The translations under genes were made by a program, and so were the position numbers. Positions 49,618-59,021 of a stretch of 64,000 nucleotides of DNA are shown here, piece after piece; position 1 is the stretch's first letter, and the number at the start of each line of letters is the position of its first letter. The notes under the pieces are model-generated. The model had not been told where the DNA came from. It did no database searches and was given only the letters and a program-made list of their open reading frames with translations. This stretch comes from Bifidobacterium ramosum. GTDB lineage: Bacteria > Actinomycetota > Actinomycetes > Actinomycetales > Bifidobacteriaceae. The DNA lies in contig NZ_WBSM01000005.1 of NCBI RefSeq assembly GCF_009299505.1, positions 1-64,000 of the forward strand, in the 5' to 3' direction.

Positions 49618-49745
49618 GGTGTGTCTCCTAAGGATTCGGGGGACCCGGGTCGTCGCGCCCCTATGGCCGACGTGAACCGGAACCTATGGGACTATACGCC
49701 GACGGCTCGACTTCGATGGCGAACCGGCAACACACGGCGAAAAGT

Positions 49746-49819
49746 GGGGCCGCAGGGGCTTGAACCCTGGACCGGCGGATTATGAGTCCGATGCTCTAAC
49801 CGACTGAGCTACAGCCCCA
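49746..49819 (-). tRNA. tRNA-Met (anticodon CAT)
   Basis: Cloverleaf read on the minus strand: acceptor GGGGCTG/CGGCCCC with discriminator A, D arm GCTCAGTCGGTTAGAGC, anticodon loop CTCATAA, T arm CAGGG-TTCAAGC-CCCTG. The CCA end is not encoded. The CAT anticodon with this elongator-like stem suggests elongator Met; a lysidine-modified Ile tRNA cannot be excluded by eye. Confidence 0.9.
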
Positions 49820-49972
49820 CGCCGGCATCGCGCGAACGCGAAAACCAACCTGACCAGTGTAGCAGACCGCCCGGCCGACGCGCGGGGGTATCGTCGCGCC
49901 GGCATCCGTCACGTACCGTCGTACGCGGCATCGTACGCGGCATCGCACGCGTCCGTCACACGGCTAGTGCGA

Positions 49973-50644
49973 CTACTGCACGGCGATCGTCACCGGATCG
50001 CTCGTCACCTTCGGATGTTCCTTGAGACTCAAACGCGCCGTGTACGTGCCGGCGTTCACGCGTGGCAGCGACCCGTCCTCCGCGCAGGTCGATCCGGTAG
50101 CGTCCGCGTTCCATGTGATCTGCTGCTGGTCGACGTCGCCTTTGCTCATCAGCAGCATGCGCGCATCCGACGGGCAGACGTCCGACCGCCAGACGGTGTT
50201 GTCGCCCGACGTGATGGTCAGTACGCGGCCGCCATCCGAGGCATCGATCAGGCATCCCGCCTTGCTGGTGCCGGTGTAGGTGATGGTCGCGGTGAAGTCG
50301 ACCGACCCGCCGACCGGAATACTGGACGAGGCGGACTGCAGCGACAGCGTGATGTCGTCGGACGCGCAATCGGGTACGCCGACGATCTTCGTCGGATCGG
50401 GCACCGTGTCGCGGGTCAGCGTATGGCTGACGCCCAGTCCCATCGCCGAACCGACCGCGGCGATGCCCTGCCCGACGCTGTACACGCAGAACACCGTCAA
50501 CGACAACGCGGCCAACGCCGCGATCAGCACGATGATGCGGCGGCGCCGATACACCGCCTGTTTGCTCATGCTGATCCTGCGCTTGCGCCCGCGCATACTA
50601 GACGCACCCGGCCGCACCGGTTTCCGCTGTCCCCGCTGTACCAT
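49973..50644 (-). CDS. Membrane-anchored protein, hypothetical
   Basis: About 223 aa, function unknown. A basic N-terminus (RGRKRRISMSKQAVYRRRR) precedes one hydrophobic span (IIVLIAALAALSLTVFCVYS). The outer part looks like an Ig-like beta-sandwich (SIPVGGSVDFTATITYTG, GTYTARLSLKEHPKVTSDP) with three or four Cys. The start is uncertain: ATG 50644, or ATG 50569 at MSKQAVY. There is a 153-bp spacer to the tRNA with no feature I recognise. Confidence 0.7.
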   Translation of the reverse strand: MVQRGQRKPVRPGASSMRGRKRRISMSKQAVYRRRRIIVLIAALAALSLTVFCVYSVGQGIAAVGSAMGLGVSHTLTRDTVPDPTKIVGVPDCASDDITLSLQSASSSIPVGGSVDFTATITYTGTSKAGCLIDASDGGRVLTITSGDNTVWRSDVCPSDARMLLMSKGDVDQQQITWNADATGSTCAEDGSLPRVNAGTYTARLSLKEHPKVTSDPVTIAVQ

Positions 50645-50730
50645 AATGCCCCAGTCTATCGCGACGGTACCGATGATCGACCCGTACGGCGCTGTCCGTA
50701 CGTCGTCCGTGTATGTCCATCTGTATGCCG

Positions 50731-51630
50731 TCACCGCGGCAGCCGCACGCCGCCGTCCGGCAGTATCTCGATCAGCCCGTCCTCATCCAACGACGCAACG
50801 CACTGGTCGAGCTGCACTTGATCCGCCCACAGCGCCTCGACGTCCGCGCGCGGCAGCACCGGCGCGTCGGCCGGCAGCCCGCGCAACGCGTTCAGCACCA
50901 GCCCGCGCACCTGACGGTCGGTGCCGGCGAACCGTTGCCGCGGCCGTGTGCGCCGCTCCCCCAGCCCGGGCCGACCAGCCGCCAGAAACGCGCAATCCTC
51001 GCGCACCGGGCAGTCGTCGCACAGCGGGTTCTTCGCCGTGCATACGGTCGCACCGAGCTCCATGACCGACTGGTTCCACGTCACCGACCGCGTGGCATCC
51101 TCAGGTAATACACGATTCGCCAACGCTCGCTCGGACGGCGTCGCTGCGCCGCCCCGCGATTCCACGCCGAGGAACACGCGCGACAGCACACGCCGAATAT
51201 TCGTATCGATCACCGCTACACGCACGCCGAACGCGAAGCTCAGCACCGCCGACGCCGTATAGTCGCCGATGCCCGGCAGACCAATCAGCTCGTCGTACGT
51301 GCGCGGCAGTTCGTCAACGTATCGGTCGCGCACCACACGCGCACACTCCTGCAGCCGCAACGCACGACGCGGATAGCCAAGCCGCCCCCACGCGGTGATC
51401 ACCTCCGCGGTCGTCGCGTCCGCGAGCGCCGCGGCGTCCGGCCACACGCGCATCCACGTCTCCCAGTACGGCACGACGCGGCTCATCTGCGTCTGCTGGC
51501 TCATGACCTCGGAGACGAGCACGCCCCACGGGGTCGTGCGGCCGAACCGCCACGGCAGGTCGCGCGCATTCGCGTCCCACCATGCGGCGAGACTGCGGCG
51601 GATGGGTTCGTTGCGTTGGATGTCAGTCAT
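50731..51630 (-). CDS. mutY: A/G-specific adenine glycosylase
   Basis: 299-aa MutY, removing A opposite 8-oxoG. Catalytic Glu41 is in LVSEVMSQQTQ, the helix-hairpin-helix is LPGIGDYTASAVLSFAFG, the catalytic Asp is in VIDTNIRRVLSR, and the iron-sulfur cluster motif is C-x6-C-x2-C-x5-C (CTAKNPLCDDCPVREDC). The C-terminal MutT-like domain that reads 8-oxoG is very short, as in other actinobacterial MutY. A GTG 4 codons earlier is an alternative start. Confidence 0.93.
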   Translation of the reverse strand: MTDIQRNEPIRRSLAAWWDANARDLPWRFGRTTPWGVLVSEVMSQQTQMSRVVPYWETWMRVWPDAAALADATTAEVITAWGRLGYPRRALRLQECARVVRDRYVDELPRTYDELIGLPGIGDYTASAVLSFAFGVRVAVIDTNIRRVLSRVFLGVESRGGAATPSERALANRVLPEDATRSVTWNQSVMELGATVCTAKNPLCDDCPVREDCAFLAAGRPGLGERRTRPRQRFAGTDRQVRGLVLNALRGLPADAPVLPRADVEALWADQVQLDQCVASLDEDGLIEILPDGGVRLPR

Positions 51631-51663
51631 ACGATGCGGCACCGCTTGCCTATTACCTGTCGC

Positions 51664-52314
51664 TTACCTGCCGCCGGCAAAATTGAGCTGACGCCAAGCC
51701 TCGTAGATGGCAATGGACGCGCAGTTGGTGAGGTTGAGCGAGCGCAGGCTCGGGCGCATGGGGAGCCTCACCTGTTCGGCGACGTGCGGGCCGGCCATGA
51801 TGTCCATCGGGTCGGGGATGTCGCCCGGCTCGGGACCGAACAGGAGGATGTCGGTCGGCTTGTACTCGACTTCGGTGTACAGCTTCGTGGCGTGGGCCGT
51901 GAACGCGATGATGCGCGAGTTCGGCATCGACTCGACCAGGTTGTCGAAGTTCGGGTGCAACACAACGTGCGCCATGTCGTGATAGTCGAGGCCGGCGCGG
52001 CGCAGCTTCGTGTCGCGCAGGTTGAAGCCGAGCGGCTCCACAAGATGCAGGATCGTGCCGGTCACCGCGCACAGGCGGATCGCGGAGCCGGTGTTGCCGG
52101 GGATGCGCGGGCTGTAGTAGCACAGGTGCGGGGTGGAGGTCTCGGCCTTGGCGGCGTCTTCGGCCGACAGCATCGCGTCGACCACGGAGATCGGGTTGCC
52201 GTGCGCGTCGGTCACAAGCTCGTCCGGCCCGTAGTTCGACTTACGATAGCCGTATTCGAACATCTTCTCGACCTTGGCTTCGGGGTTCTGCTGCGCTTCC
52301 GACTGTTCCGTCAT
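51664..52314 (-). CDS. trmL: tRNA (cytidine/uridine-2'-O-)-methyltransferase, TrmL type
   Basis: 216-aa SPOUT methyltransferase. Core motifs PRIPGNTGSAIRLCAVTG, LHLVEPLGFNLRDTKLRRAGLDY, LLFGPEPGDIP and LNLTNCASIAIYEAWRQL form the knotted SAM site and match TrmL, which methylates position 34 of Leu tRNAs. There is an N-terminal extension of about 60 residues compared with the minimal enzyme. GGTGGATGAT precedes the ATG at 52314. Confidence 0.9.
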   Translation of the reverse strand: MTEQSEAQQNPEAKVEKMFEYGYRKSNYGPDELVTDAHGNPISVVDAMLSAEDAAKAETSTPHLCYYSPRIPGNTGSAIRLCAVTGTILHLVEPLGFNLRDTKLRRAGLDYHDMAHVVLHPNFDNLVESMPNSRIIAFTAHATKLYTEVEYKPTDILLFGPEPGDIPDPMDIMAGPHVAEQVRLPMRPSLRSLNLTNCASIAIYEAWRQLNFAGGR

Positions 52315-52430
52315 ATCATCCACCGTCTGTTGTCGTGTACGATTTCCGTCACCCGAGCATAGCCGGACGAACGGATCAGACACGGCCGCCAAAGGACGAG
52401 GCCTCTCCACAGCAATCGCAGTCCGCCACT

Positions 52431-52504
52431 CTCTAACGGACATACCCTCTAACGGACATACAGCCGATTTGCCCATCCAAATCGGCTGTATGTCCGTTAG
52501 AGGG
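52431..52504. repeat. Family A palindrome A13 with a duplicated half-arm
   Basis: A full hairpin (52445-52504) has CCCTCTAACGGACATACAG facing its complement; the outer stem TCTAACGG/CCGTTAGA is changed on both sides. Directly before it, CTCTAACGGACATA (52431-52444) repeats the first part of the left arm, like a slippage or insertion product. Confidence 0.9.
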
Positions 52505-52542
52505 TAACGGTACAACTGTCCTACGGCATCAGCATCATCCAT

Positions 52543-52715
52543 CAGCGCAAGAAATTCGGGAAAACAGCCCACTCGTCCCGAAATCCTTGCGCTCACCGAC
52601 CCTCAGCGCAACTTTTTCGGGAAATCAGTCCATCACTCCCGAAATCCTTGCGCTCAGCCGTCGTCAACGCAAGAAATTCGGGACAAATGGGCTGATTCCC
52701 CGAATTTCTTGCGCT
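52543..52715. repeat. Family B triple-hairpin cassette, copy 3
   Basis: Units start at 52543, 52604 and 52666 (61-62 bp). Left arms are GCAAGAAATTCGGGA, GCAACTTTTTCGGGA and GCAAGAAATTCGGGA; right arms TCCCGAAATCCTTGCGC or CCCGAATTTCTTGCGC. The CAAG/CTTG version replaces CAGG/CCTG of copies 1 and 2 on both arms of units 1 and 3, so the change is compensated. With A13 it fills the 476-bp gap 52315-52790. Confidence 0.9.
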
Positions 52716-52790
52716 ACGAAACAGCGTGTGCTACGAAACAGTCACGACACAGCACCGCAACACAGTGTCACGACGCACCACCGCACCGAC

Positions 52791-54155
52791 TCAGTTCTTA
52801 AACGAGTGGATCGGCGCCGGGATGCGGCCGCCGCGTGTCACGAACGCCTCACACGAGGTCTGGTTCACCGGCATGATCGGCGCGTAGCCCATCAGTCCGC
52901 CGAAATTGGCCATCTCGCCGACGCCCTTGCCGTACACCGGAATGACGCGCACGGCCGTGGTCTTCTGATTCACCATGCCGATGGCCGCCTCGTCGGCGAT
53001 CAGGCCGGAGATCGTCGCGGCCGACGTGTCGCCCGGAATCGCGATCATGTCGAGGCCGACCGAACACACGCAGGTCATCGCCTCAAGCTTCTCGATGGTC
53101 AGGCATCCGGAAGCCGCCGCGTCGATCATGTTCTTATCCTCGGAAACCGGGATGAACGCGCCGGACAGGCCGCCCACATACGAGCTCGCCATGATGCCAC
53201 CCTTCTTGACCTGATCGTTCAACATGGCCAAAGCCGCGGTGGTGCCGGGCGCGCCGACCTGTTCGAGGCCGATCTTCTCAAGCACCTCGCCGACCGAATC
53301 GCCCACGGCCGGGGTCGGGGCGAGCGACAGATCAATGATGCCGAACGGCACGCCGAGCCGCCGCGACGCCTCCTGCGCGACGAGCTGCCCCACGCGCGTG
53401 ATCTTGAACGCGGTACGCTTGATCGTCTCGCACAGGAACTCGAAATCGCGCCCCTTTGCGGCATCCAAAGCCCGCGAGACGACGCCCGGCCCGGACACGC
53501 CCACGTTGATCACCGCGTCGCCTTCGGTCACGCCGTGGAAGCCACCGGCCATGAACGGATTGTCGTCGGGCACGTTGCAGAACGCGACGAATTTGACGCA
53601 GCCGTACGAGTCGTTGTCGCGTGTGTTGTAAGCGATGTCCTTGATGACGCGGCCGAGCAGTTCGACGGCGTTCATGTCGATGCCGGTCTTCGTGGAGCCG
53701 ACGTTGACGGACGAGCACACGATGTCGGTTTCGGTCAGGGCCTGCGGCAACGATTCGATGAGTAGTCGCTCGGCCGGGGTCATGGCCTTGGAGACGAGCG
53801 CCGAGTAGCCACCGATGAGGTCGACGCCGACCTCCTTGGCCGCACGATCCAACGCATGGGCGATCTTGACGAAGTCCTCGGAGGTCTTGCACGAGCTGGC
53901 GCCGACGAGCGAGATCGGGGTGACGGTGATGCGCTTGTTGACGATCGGGATGCCGTAGTCCTGTTCGATGGCCTGGCCGGTGGCGACGAGGTCCTTGGCG
54001 TAGGTGGTGATTTTGCGGTAGATGTTGTCGCAGGTCTCGTCGACGGTGTCGGCCGCGCAGTCGAGCAGCGAGATGCCCATGGTGATGGTGCGCACGTCGA
54101 GTTTTTCCTGCTCGATCATTTGGTTGGTCTCGTGGACCTCCATGATATTCAGCAT
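52791..54155 (-). CDS. UPF0210 (PFL) family protein
   Basis: 454-aa conserved protein of the UPF0210/PFL family, fold related to pyruvate formate-lyase but of unknown function. Conserved stretches include [50 protein letters not shown] and [16 protein letters not shown] [16 protein letters not shown]. No glycyl-radical motif is apparent. An ACT-domain gene precedes it by 31 bp, the usual genomic pair for this family; the ACT protein is probably its regulator. Confidence 0.9.
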   Translation of the reverse strand: MLNIMEVHETNQMIEQEKLDVRTITMGISLLDCAADTVDETCDNIYRKITTYAKDLVATGQAIEQDYGIPIVNKRITVTPISLVGASSCKTSEDFVKIAHALDRAAKEVGVDLIGGYSALVSKAMTPAERLLIESLPQALTETDIVCSSVNVGSTKTGIDMNAVELLGRVIKDIAYNTRDNDSYGCVKFVAFCNVPDDNPFMAGGFHGVTEGDAVINVGVSGPGVVSRALDAAKGRDFEFLCETIKRTAFKITRVGQLVAQEASRRLGVPFGIIDLSLAPTPAVGDSVGEVLEKIGLEQVGAPGTTAALAMLNDQVKKGGIMASSYVGGLSGAFIPVSEDKNMIDAAASGCLTIEKLEAMTCVCSVGLDMIAIPGDTSAATISGLIADEAAIGMVNQKTTAVRVIPVYGKGVGEMANFGGLMGYAPIMPVNQTSCEAFVTRGGRIPAPIHSFKN

Positions 54156-54186
54156 GGTTGCGTTCCTTTCGGTCGGTCCGGCGAGA

Positions 54187-54459
54187 TTAAATACGGTGCA
54201 TCTTGGTGAAGATCTCCTCGCGCTGGCAGCGGATGCGCACGCCGATGTCGTCGCCGAGATCCTCGAGGTTGCCGACCATCGCGCCGAAGTCCTTGTCGGC
54301 GTTCGTGTAGTCGACGATCATCATCATGTTGAAGTAGCCGTCGAGGATGGTCTGGGAGATGTCGAGTACGTTGACGTTGTGCTGGGACAGGTAGGTGCAG
54401 ACGCGTGCGATGATGCCGACGGTGTCCTTGCCGACGACGGTGATGATTGCCTTGTTCAT
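54187..54459 (-). CDS. ACT-domain protein (UPF0237)
   Basis: 90-aa single ACT domain: [40 protein letters not shown], then the second beta-alpha-beta half. ACT domains bind amino acids and regulate partners. It pairs with the UPF0210 gene downstream. CAGGGAGCTTC precedes the ATG; a terminator hairpin for the MFS gene ends only 25 bp upstream of the start. Confidence 0.9.
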   Translation of the reverse strand: MNKAIITVVGKDTVGIIARVCTYLSQHNVNVLDISQTILDGYFNMMMIVDYTNADKDFGAMVGNLEDLGDDIGVRIRCQREEIFTKMHRI

Positions 54460-54484
54460 GAAGCTCCCTGATCGAGACGAAAAA

Positions 54485-54517
54485 GCGGGTGTCTTCCAGT
54501 ATATGGAAGACACCCGC
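54485..54517 (-). terminator. Intrinsic terminator of the MFS gene, close to the ACT gene start
   Basis: GCGGGTGTCTTCCA pairs perfectly with TGGAAGACACCCGC, followed on the minus strand by TTTTTCG. Its loop contains TATACT, a possible -10 for the ACT gene. Confidence 0.85.
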
Positions 54518-54594
54518 ATCTCATGTTTCCTATCTCACGCGGTACGGCACGGACGCGGTGCAGCGCGAACGCGACATGTCACGAACGCGACACG

Positions 54595-56112
54595 TCAGAC
54601 GGCCAGGGTCTCAACGTCCACGTGCACCGGCACGAGCTTCGGCTCCTCGTGATGTTCCTTGAGCAGGAAGGAGCACGCCAGCACAACCACCACGAGCACC
54701 ATGCCGAACAGGTAGCCGTAGCGCGAGCCGTCCACGAAGCCCTGGGCGGGGTTCGTGCCACCGGCGGCCGTGTAGTTCGTCTGACCGAGGCCGAGCAGAC
54801 ATGTGGCGACGGCGGTGGCGATCGCGCCGCACACCTGCTGCATGGTGTTCATGATCGTGCTGCCGTCGGCGGCCATGCGCCCGGGCAGCGACTTGAGCGC
54901 CGCGGACTGCGCGGATTGCTGGATGAACGGGATGCCGACCATGACGATGATGTGCGCGGCGAGGAACAGAGCGACCGGCGTGGAGACGCCGATCATGAAG
55001 AACAGCGCACCGCCGATGACGGTGAGCGCCGAGCCGGCCCAGACGAGTCGCTTCGCGCCGTAACGGTCGAACATGCGGCCGGCGGCGAGCGTGCACAGCG
55101 CATTGATCACGCCGCCCGGCAGCATGAGCAGGCCGGCGACGGTGGAGCTCAGGCCCATGCCGCGCTGCAGTTCCTGCGGCACGAGGTACATGAACGCGAG
55201 CGTGCAGGAGAACGAGCAGCTGATCATGATGGCCGGTGTACGGAACGCGGCGATACCGAGCGCATGCAGGTCGAGCAGCGGGTCGGCGATGGTGAGCTGG
55301 CGGCGGGCGTAGAAGGCGAGTACGATCACGCCGACGACGAGCAGCGCGATGACGACGGCCGAGAAGCCCATGTCGCTGATGAGGCTCACACCGGCGACGA
55401 GGCAGCCGAAGCCGATCGCCGAGGCGAGGATGGAGATCACGTCGACCTTCGGACGGGTGCGTTCGATCGGCGTGACGAAGAACAGCGCCGTGCATACGAT
55501 CGCGGCGACGGCGACAACGGCGAACAGCGCGAAGATCGCGCGCCATGAGAACGCGCCGATGAGCGCGCCGGCGATGGTCGGGCCGATGACCGGCGCGAAC
55601 ATGATGACGAGGCCGGCGACGCCGTTCGCCGCGCCGATCTTATGCGGCGGGAACACACGCATGATCGCCGCGTACATGGTGGGCAGCGCGATGCCGGTGC
55701 TCACGCCCTGCATGATACGACCGGCCAGCAGGATCGGGAACGTGGGGGCGACGGTGCATACGATCGCACCGACCAAGAAGCAGACCAGCGCGAACAGCAC
55801 GAGCGTCTTGGCCTTGACCCACTTGAGCATGAAGCCCACGCACGGCAGCACCACGCCGATGGCGAGCATGTAGCCGACGACCATCCACTGCGCGGTGCCG
55901 GACGAGATGCCGAAGTCGGCCATCAGATCGGGCAGGGTGATGTTCATCGACGTTTCCGACAGCATGCCCAGGAACACGCTGATGTACAGGCCGAGCATGA
56001 CCTTGTGCGGATGATCGAAATGCTGGTGCGCGTCCGGCACGAACGCGTCGTCGGACAATTGGTTCTTACGAATGGTTGTCTGGTTGGCGGACAACGGAAT
56101 CCTCTTCTTCAT
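54595..56112 (-). CDS. MFS drug exporter, DHA2 (14-span) family
   Basis: 505-aa proton-coupled exporter related to EmrB/QacA. About 14 hydrophobic spans are visible; the family motif between spans 2 and 3 is KWVKAKTLVL-like, and motif C is GPTIAGALIGAFSWRAIF. The last span is followed by a short acidic/His tail. The start MKKRIPL (56112) has no ribosome binding site. Substrate unknown; efflux of toxic compounds, perhaps bile salts, is a family-based guess. Confidence 0.87.
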   Translation of the reverse strand: MKKRIPLSANQTTIRKNQLSDDAFVPDAHQHFDHPHKVMLGLYISVFLGMLSETSMNITLPDLMADFGISSGTAQWMVVGYMLAIGVVLPCVGFMLKWVKAKTLVLFALVCFLVGAIVCTVAPTFPILLAGRIMQGVSTGIALPTMYAAIMRVFPPHKIGAANGVAGLVIMFAPVIGPTIAGALIGAFSWRAIFALFAVVAVAAIVCTALFFVTPIERTRPKVDVISILASAIGFGCLVAGVSLISDMGFSAVVIALLVVGVIVLAFYARRQLTIADPLLDLHALGIAAFRTPAIMISCSFSCTLAFMYLVPQELQRGMGLSSTVAGLLMLPGGVINALCTLAAGRMFDRYGAKRLVWAGSALTVIGGALFFMIGVSTPVALFLAAHIIVMVGIPFIQQSAQSAALKSLPGRMAADGSTIMNTMQQVCGAIATAVATCLLGLGQTNYTAAGGTNPAQGFVDGSRYGYLFGMVLVVVVLACSFLLKEHHEEPKLVPVHVDVETLAV

Positions 56113-56259
56113 ATCGATGTCGCTGCCGTCGCGCGGCGCCCGGCCGAGACATGCGATCGCATGCCGCCGTTCCCGTGACGGTTGCCGCGGGATGCGGTGT
56201 GCGACTGCATTGGCGAGCGCCGACAACCCCTAACGTCCGGGTCACGATCGGCAACAAAA

Positions 56260-56304
56260 AATCGCATGCCATGCGGCGGGAAATACACCATATGGCATGC
56301 GATT
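56260..56304 (-). terminator. Intrinsic terminator after galK
   Basis: AATCGCATGCCAT pairs perfectly with ATGGCATGCGATT around 19 nt, then TTTTTTG on the minus strand. It lies 170 bp past the galK stop, beyond palindrome F1. Confidence 0.75.
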
Positions 56305-56384
56305 ATTCAAGACGAGATGCGATCGTAATACGGTTTTCGATTTTTCGTAAGTACGCCCGGGCGTGTCGCGAGCCGACGACCTCC

Positions 56385-56459
56385 GCTCCCCTCAGTCTCA
56401 CTGCGCTCGACGGCTCCCCTCACAGAGGGGAGCCGTCAGCGCAGCTGACTGAGGGGAGC
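56385..56459. repeat. Family F palindrome F1 (complete copy)
   Basis: 75-nt palindrome: CTCCCCTCAGTCTCACTGCG, then CGACGGCTCCCCTC, loop ACA, and near-complementary right arm ending GACTGAGGGGAGC. It lies 15 bp past the galK stop, in the 361-bp gap 56113-56473. The same CTCCCCTCAGT/ACTGAGGGGAG design recurs at 59953 and 61219-61397. Confidence 0.9.
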
Positions 56460-56473
56460 AGCGATTGTTCGTG

Positions 56474-57724
56474 CTACGCCTCGCGCGACGCGCTCGGTGC
56501 CGCAACTGCGGCAAGCGCCCGCGGCGCGTGGAAGCCTTGCTTTTCGAACTCGTCGGCGATGGCCTGGGCGACTTCGTGGCTGCGGCCCTTATCCACCAGC
56601 GCGATGATGGAGCCGCCGAAGCCGCCGCCGGTCATGCGCGCACCGTAGGCACCGTTCTTGCGGGCGACGGCCACGGCCACGTCGAGTTCGGGCACGGTCA
56701 CCTCGTAATCGGCGGCAAGCGAGTCGTGCGAGGCGTTGAACAGGCGGCCCGCGGCCTCGATGTCGCCCTTGGCGAAGGCGTGCACGAAGGAGCGCACGCG
56801 TTCGATCTCGGTGACGACGTGGCGCACGCGCTTCTTCATGGTCTCGTCCGGCAGCGCGTCGAGCGTCTCCTTGAGCGCCTGGAACGGGTCGTCGGCCTTG
56901 GCGATGCCGTCGGCGGTGACGCGCAGGTTGGCGACGCCGAGGATCTTCGCGGCCTGCTCGCAGGTGGCGCGGCGCTGGGCGTACTGGCCGTCGTTGAGCT
57001 GGTGCGGGGCCTGCGTGTCGACCACGAGCAGTTCGAGGCCGTACTTGTCGAGGTCGAACTCCTGCTGGGAGACGTTCTCGAGCGGGGTGAGCTCCGGACG
57101 GCAGTCGAGCAGCAGCGCGTGGCCGGCGGTGCAGCGCATGGACGCGTTCTGATCCAGCCCGCCGGTGGACGCACCGGCCATTTCGTTCTCGGACTTGATC
57201 GCGGCGTTGATGAGCGTCACGCGGCCCGCGTCGGAGGAACCGTAGCCGAGACCGTACACGTCGTCCAGGGCGAGCGCGGTCGAGCAGGTCATCGCGGCGG
57301 ACGAGCTCAGGCCCGAGCCGAGCGGCACGCAGGAGACGAACGCGGCGTCGAAGCCCTGCACCTTGTCGAAGCCGGCCTCGCGCAGCGCCCACGCCACGCC
57401 GGTCGGATAGGCGGCCCAGCCGTCCACGCCGCGAGCCTGCAGCTCGTACAGGTCGGCTTCGGCGACCTTGTCGTGCGCCACGTCGGACACGAGGCGCACG
57501 CGGGTGTCGTCACGCGGCGACAGTGCGATGAACGTGCGGTGCGGCAGCGCGATCGGCAGGCACAGGCCGGCGTTGTAGTCGGTGTGCTCGCCGATCAGGT
57601 TGACGCGGCCCGGGGCGGCCCACACGCCCTCCGGCTTGACGCCGTAGGTCTTGGTGAACAGCGCGGTGGCCTGCTCGTCGCCGGCCTCGTGGGAAATCGG
57701 TTCGATGAATTCAACAGCGGTCAT
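56474..57724 (-). CDS. galK: Galactokinase
   Basis: 416-aa GHMP kinase, first step of the Leloir pathway. The galactokinase signature GRVNLIGEHTDYNAG is near residue 38, the ATP-binding PLGSGLSSSAAM near 130, and the C-terminal GARMTGGGFGGSIIAL. Start MTAVEFIEPI at 57724; GAAAGAAACACC is a weak binding site. It follows galT by 41 bp and is the last gene of the DeoR-galT-galK operon. A much longer frame through galT on this strand is spurious. Confidence 0.96.
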   Translation of the reverse strand: MTAVEFIEPISHEAGDEQATALFTKTYGVKPEGVWAAPGRVNLIGEHTDYNAGLCLPIALPHRTFIALSPRDDTRVRLVSDVAHDKVAEADLYELQARGVDGWAAYPTGVAWALREAGFDKVQGFDAAFVSCVPLGSGLSSSAAMTCSTALALDDVYGLGYGSSDAGRVTLINAAIKSENEMAGASTGGLDQNASMRCTAGHALLLDCRPELTPLENVSQQEFDLDKYGLELLVVDTQAPHQLNDGQYAQRRATCEQAAKILGVANLRVTADGIAKADDPFQALKETLDALPDETMKKRVRHVVTEIERVRSFVHAFAKGDIEAAGRLFNASHDSLAADYEVTVPELDVAVAVARKNGAYGARMTGGGFGGSIIALVDKGRSHEVAQAIADEFEKQGFHAPRALAAVAAPSASREA

Positions 57725-57765
57725 TGGTGTTTCTTTCTGTATTGGCGATCCGTATATGCGATCGG

Positions 57766-59016
57766 TCAGTCGGCGATGTCCACGTCGCCGAGCTCGTGGA
57801 AGCGCTTGGCGATGAGTTCCGGCGTGGTGTCGGAGATCCAGGCGGCCATGCCGGATTCGGAGCCGGCGAGGTACTTGATCTTGTTGGCGGCGCGGCGGAA
57901 CGAGAAGAACTGCAGGTTCAGGCGGTAGTTCTCGCGGCGCGGGTCGTGGATCGGGGCCTGGTGCCATGCGGCGATGTACGGCAGGTCCATGCCCTTGCCG
58001 TCGCCCTTGTCGAAGAACGCGTTGCCGCGCTTCAGGAGGTGCGAGTACATCGAGGCGAGGTCCCAGCGCTCCTGGTCGTTGAGCTGGTCGATGGTGAGCA
58101 CGTCGCGCACCGGGGCCACGTGGACCTCGAGGGGCCAGCGGGCCGCGGCCGGCACGTAGGCGACCCAGCTGTGGTTGCGCATGACGATGCGTTCGCCGGC
58201 TTCGATCTCGGCGTTCATGATGTCCTTGAGCAGGTTGCCGCCGGTCTTCTCGTGGTAGGCCTCGGTGTGCTTGAGTTCCTGCTCCATCTTCGGCGCGATG
58301 AACGGGTAGCAGTAGACCTGGCCGTGCGGGTGGGCGAGCGAGACGCCGATTTCGGCGCCGTGGTTTTCGAACGGGAAGATCTGCTCGATGCCCTCCACCT
58401 TCGAGATCTCGGCGGTACGGAACGCCCATGCCTCGACCACGGTGCGCAGACGCGACACCGGCAGGTCGGCCGGCAGGCCGTGCTCGTTCGGATCGAAGCA
58501 GATGACCTCGCAGCGGCCGACGGCCATCTTCTTCTCCCACAGCGGGTTGCCGTCCACGTAGGTCACGGCTTCGGAGCGGCCGGGCACGCGCACCATCGAC
58601 GGGAAGCGGTTCTCGAACACGACGACGTTGTAGTCGGTGTCCGGTACTTCGCCGTCCTGGTACGGGTCGCCGGGCTTGCGCGCGGCGAGCGGGTTGCCCT
58701 TGGCGGTGGCGCCGGGGCCGGCGGTGATCGGGCGGTTCATGCGCGCGGTCGCCATCGGGATCCAGTCGCCGGTGAGCGGGTCGCGGCGCATTTCGGGGGC
58801 CGCGTACGGCACCTCCTCGCCGGCGGCGTTCAGCTGGTTGGCGAAGCGGTAGGCCAGATGACGCGGATCGTGCAGTTCGCGCGTCTTCTTGCCGGACACG
58901 TATTCCGGATCGTCGTCGAGATAGAAGAAGTCACGGCCGTCGGCCAGCGTGGTCGGCGTGATGCGGATGTGCTCCTTCGCGTATGCACCCGGTTCGTAGT
59001 TGGCAAAATCTGCCAT
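57766..59016 (-). CDS. galT: Galactose-1-phosphate uridylyltransferase
   Basis: 416-aa class I (HIT-like) GalT that exchanges Gal-1-P with UDP-glucose. The active-site HPHGQ is in SLAHPHGQVYCYPF (near residue 235), preceded by the FENHGAEIG segment. ATG 59016 is 5 bp beyond the DeoR gene stop, with GGAAAGTGAG upstream, so the two are transcribed together. Confidence 0.95.
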   Translation of the reverse strand: MADFANYEPGAYAKEHIRITPTTLADGRDFFYLDDDPEYVSGKKTRELHDPRHLAYRFANQLNAAGEEVPYAAPEMRRDPLTGDWIPMATARMNRPITAGPGATAKGNPLAARKPGDPYQDGEVPDTDYNVVVFENRFPSMVRVPGRSEAVTYVDGNPLWEKKMAVGRCEVICFDPNEHGLPADLPVSRLRTVVEAWAFRTAEISKVEGIEQIFPFENHGAEIGVSLAHPHGQVYCYPFIAPKMEQELKHTEAYHEKTGGNLLKDIMNAEIEAGERIVMRNHSWVAYVPAAARWPLEVHVAPVRDVLTIDQLNDQERWDLASMYSHLLKRGNAFFDKGDGKGMDLPYIAAWHQAPIHDPRRENYRLNLQFFSFRRAANKIKYLAGSESGMAAWISDTTPELIAKRFHELGDVDIAD

Positions 59017-59021
59017 GGGAA

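Noticed and set aside
49746..49819. tRNA-Ile2 (lysidine-modified CAT)
   Set aside because: Not excluded, but the overall stems look more like elongator tRNA-Met; modification cannot be read from DNA.
56474..58540. 688-codon frame joining galK to sequence inside galT
   Set aside because: The upstream part is an Arg/Gly/Pro-rich off-frame reading of galT; galK has its own start at 57724.
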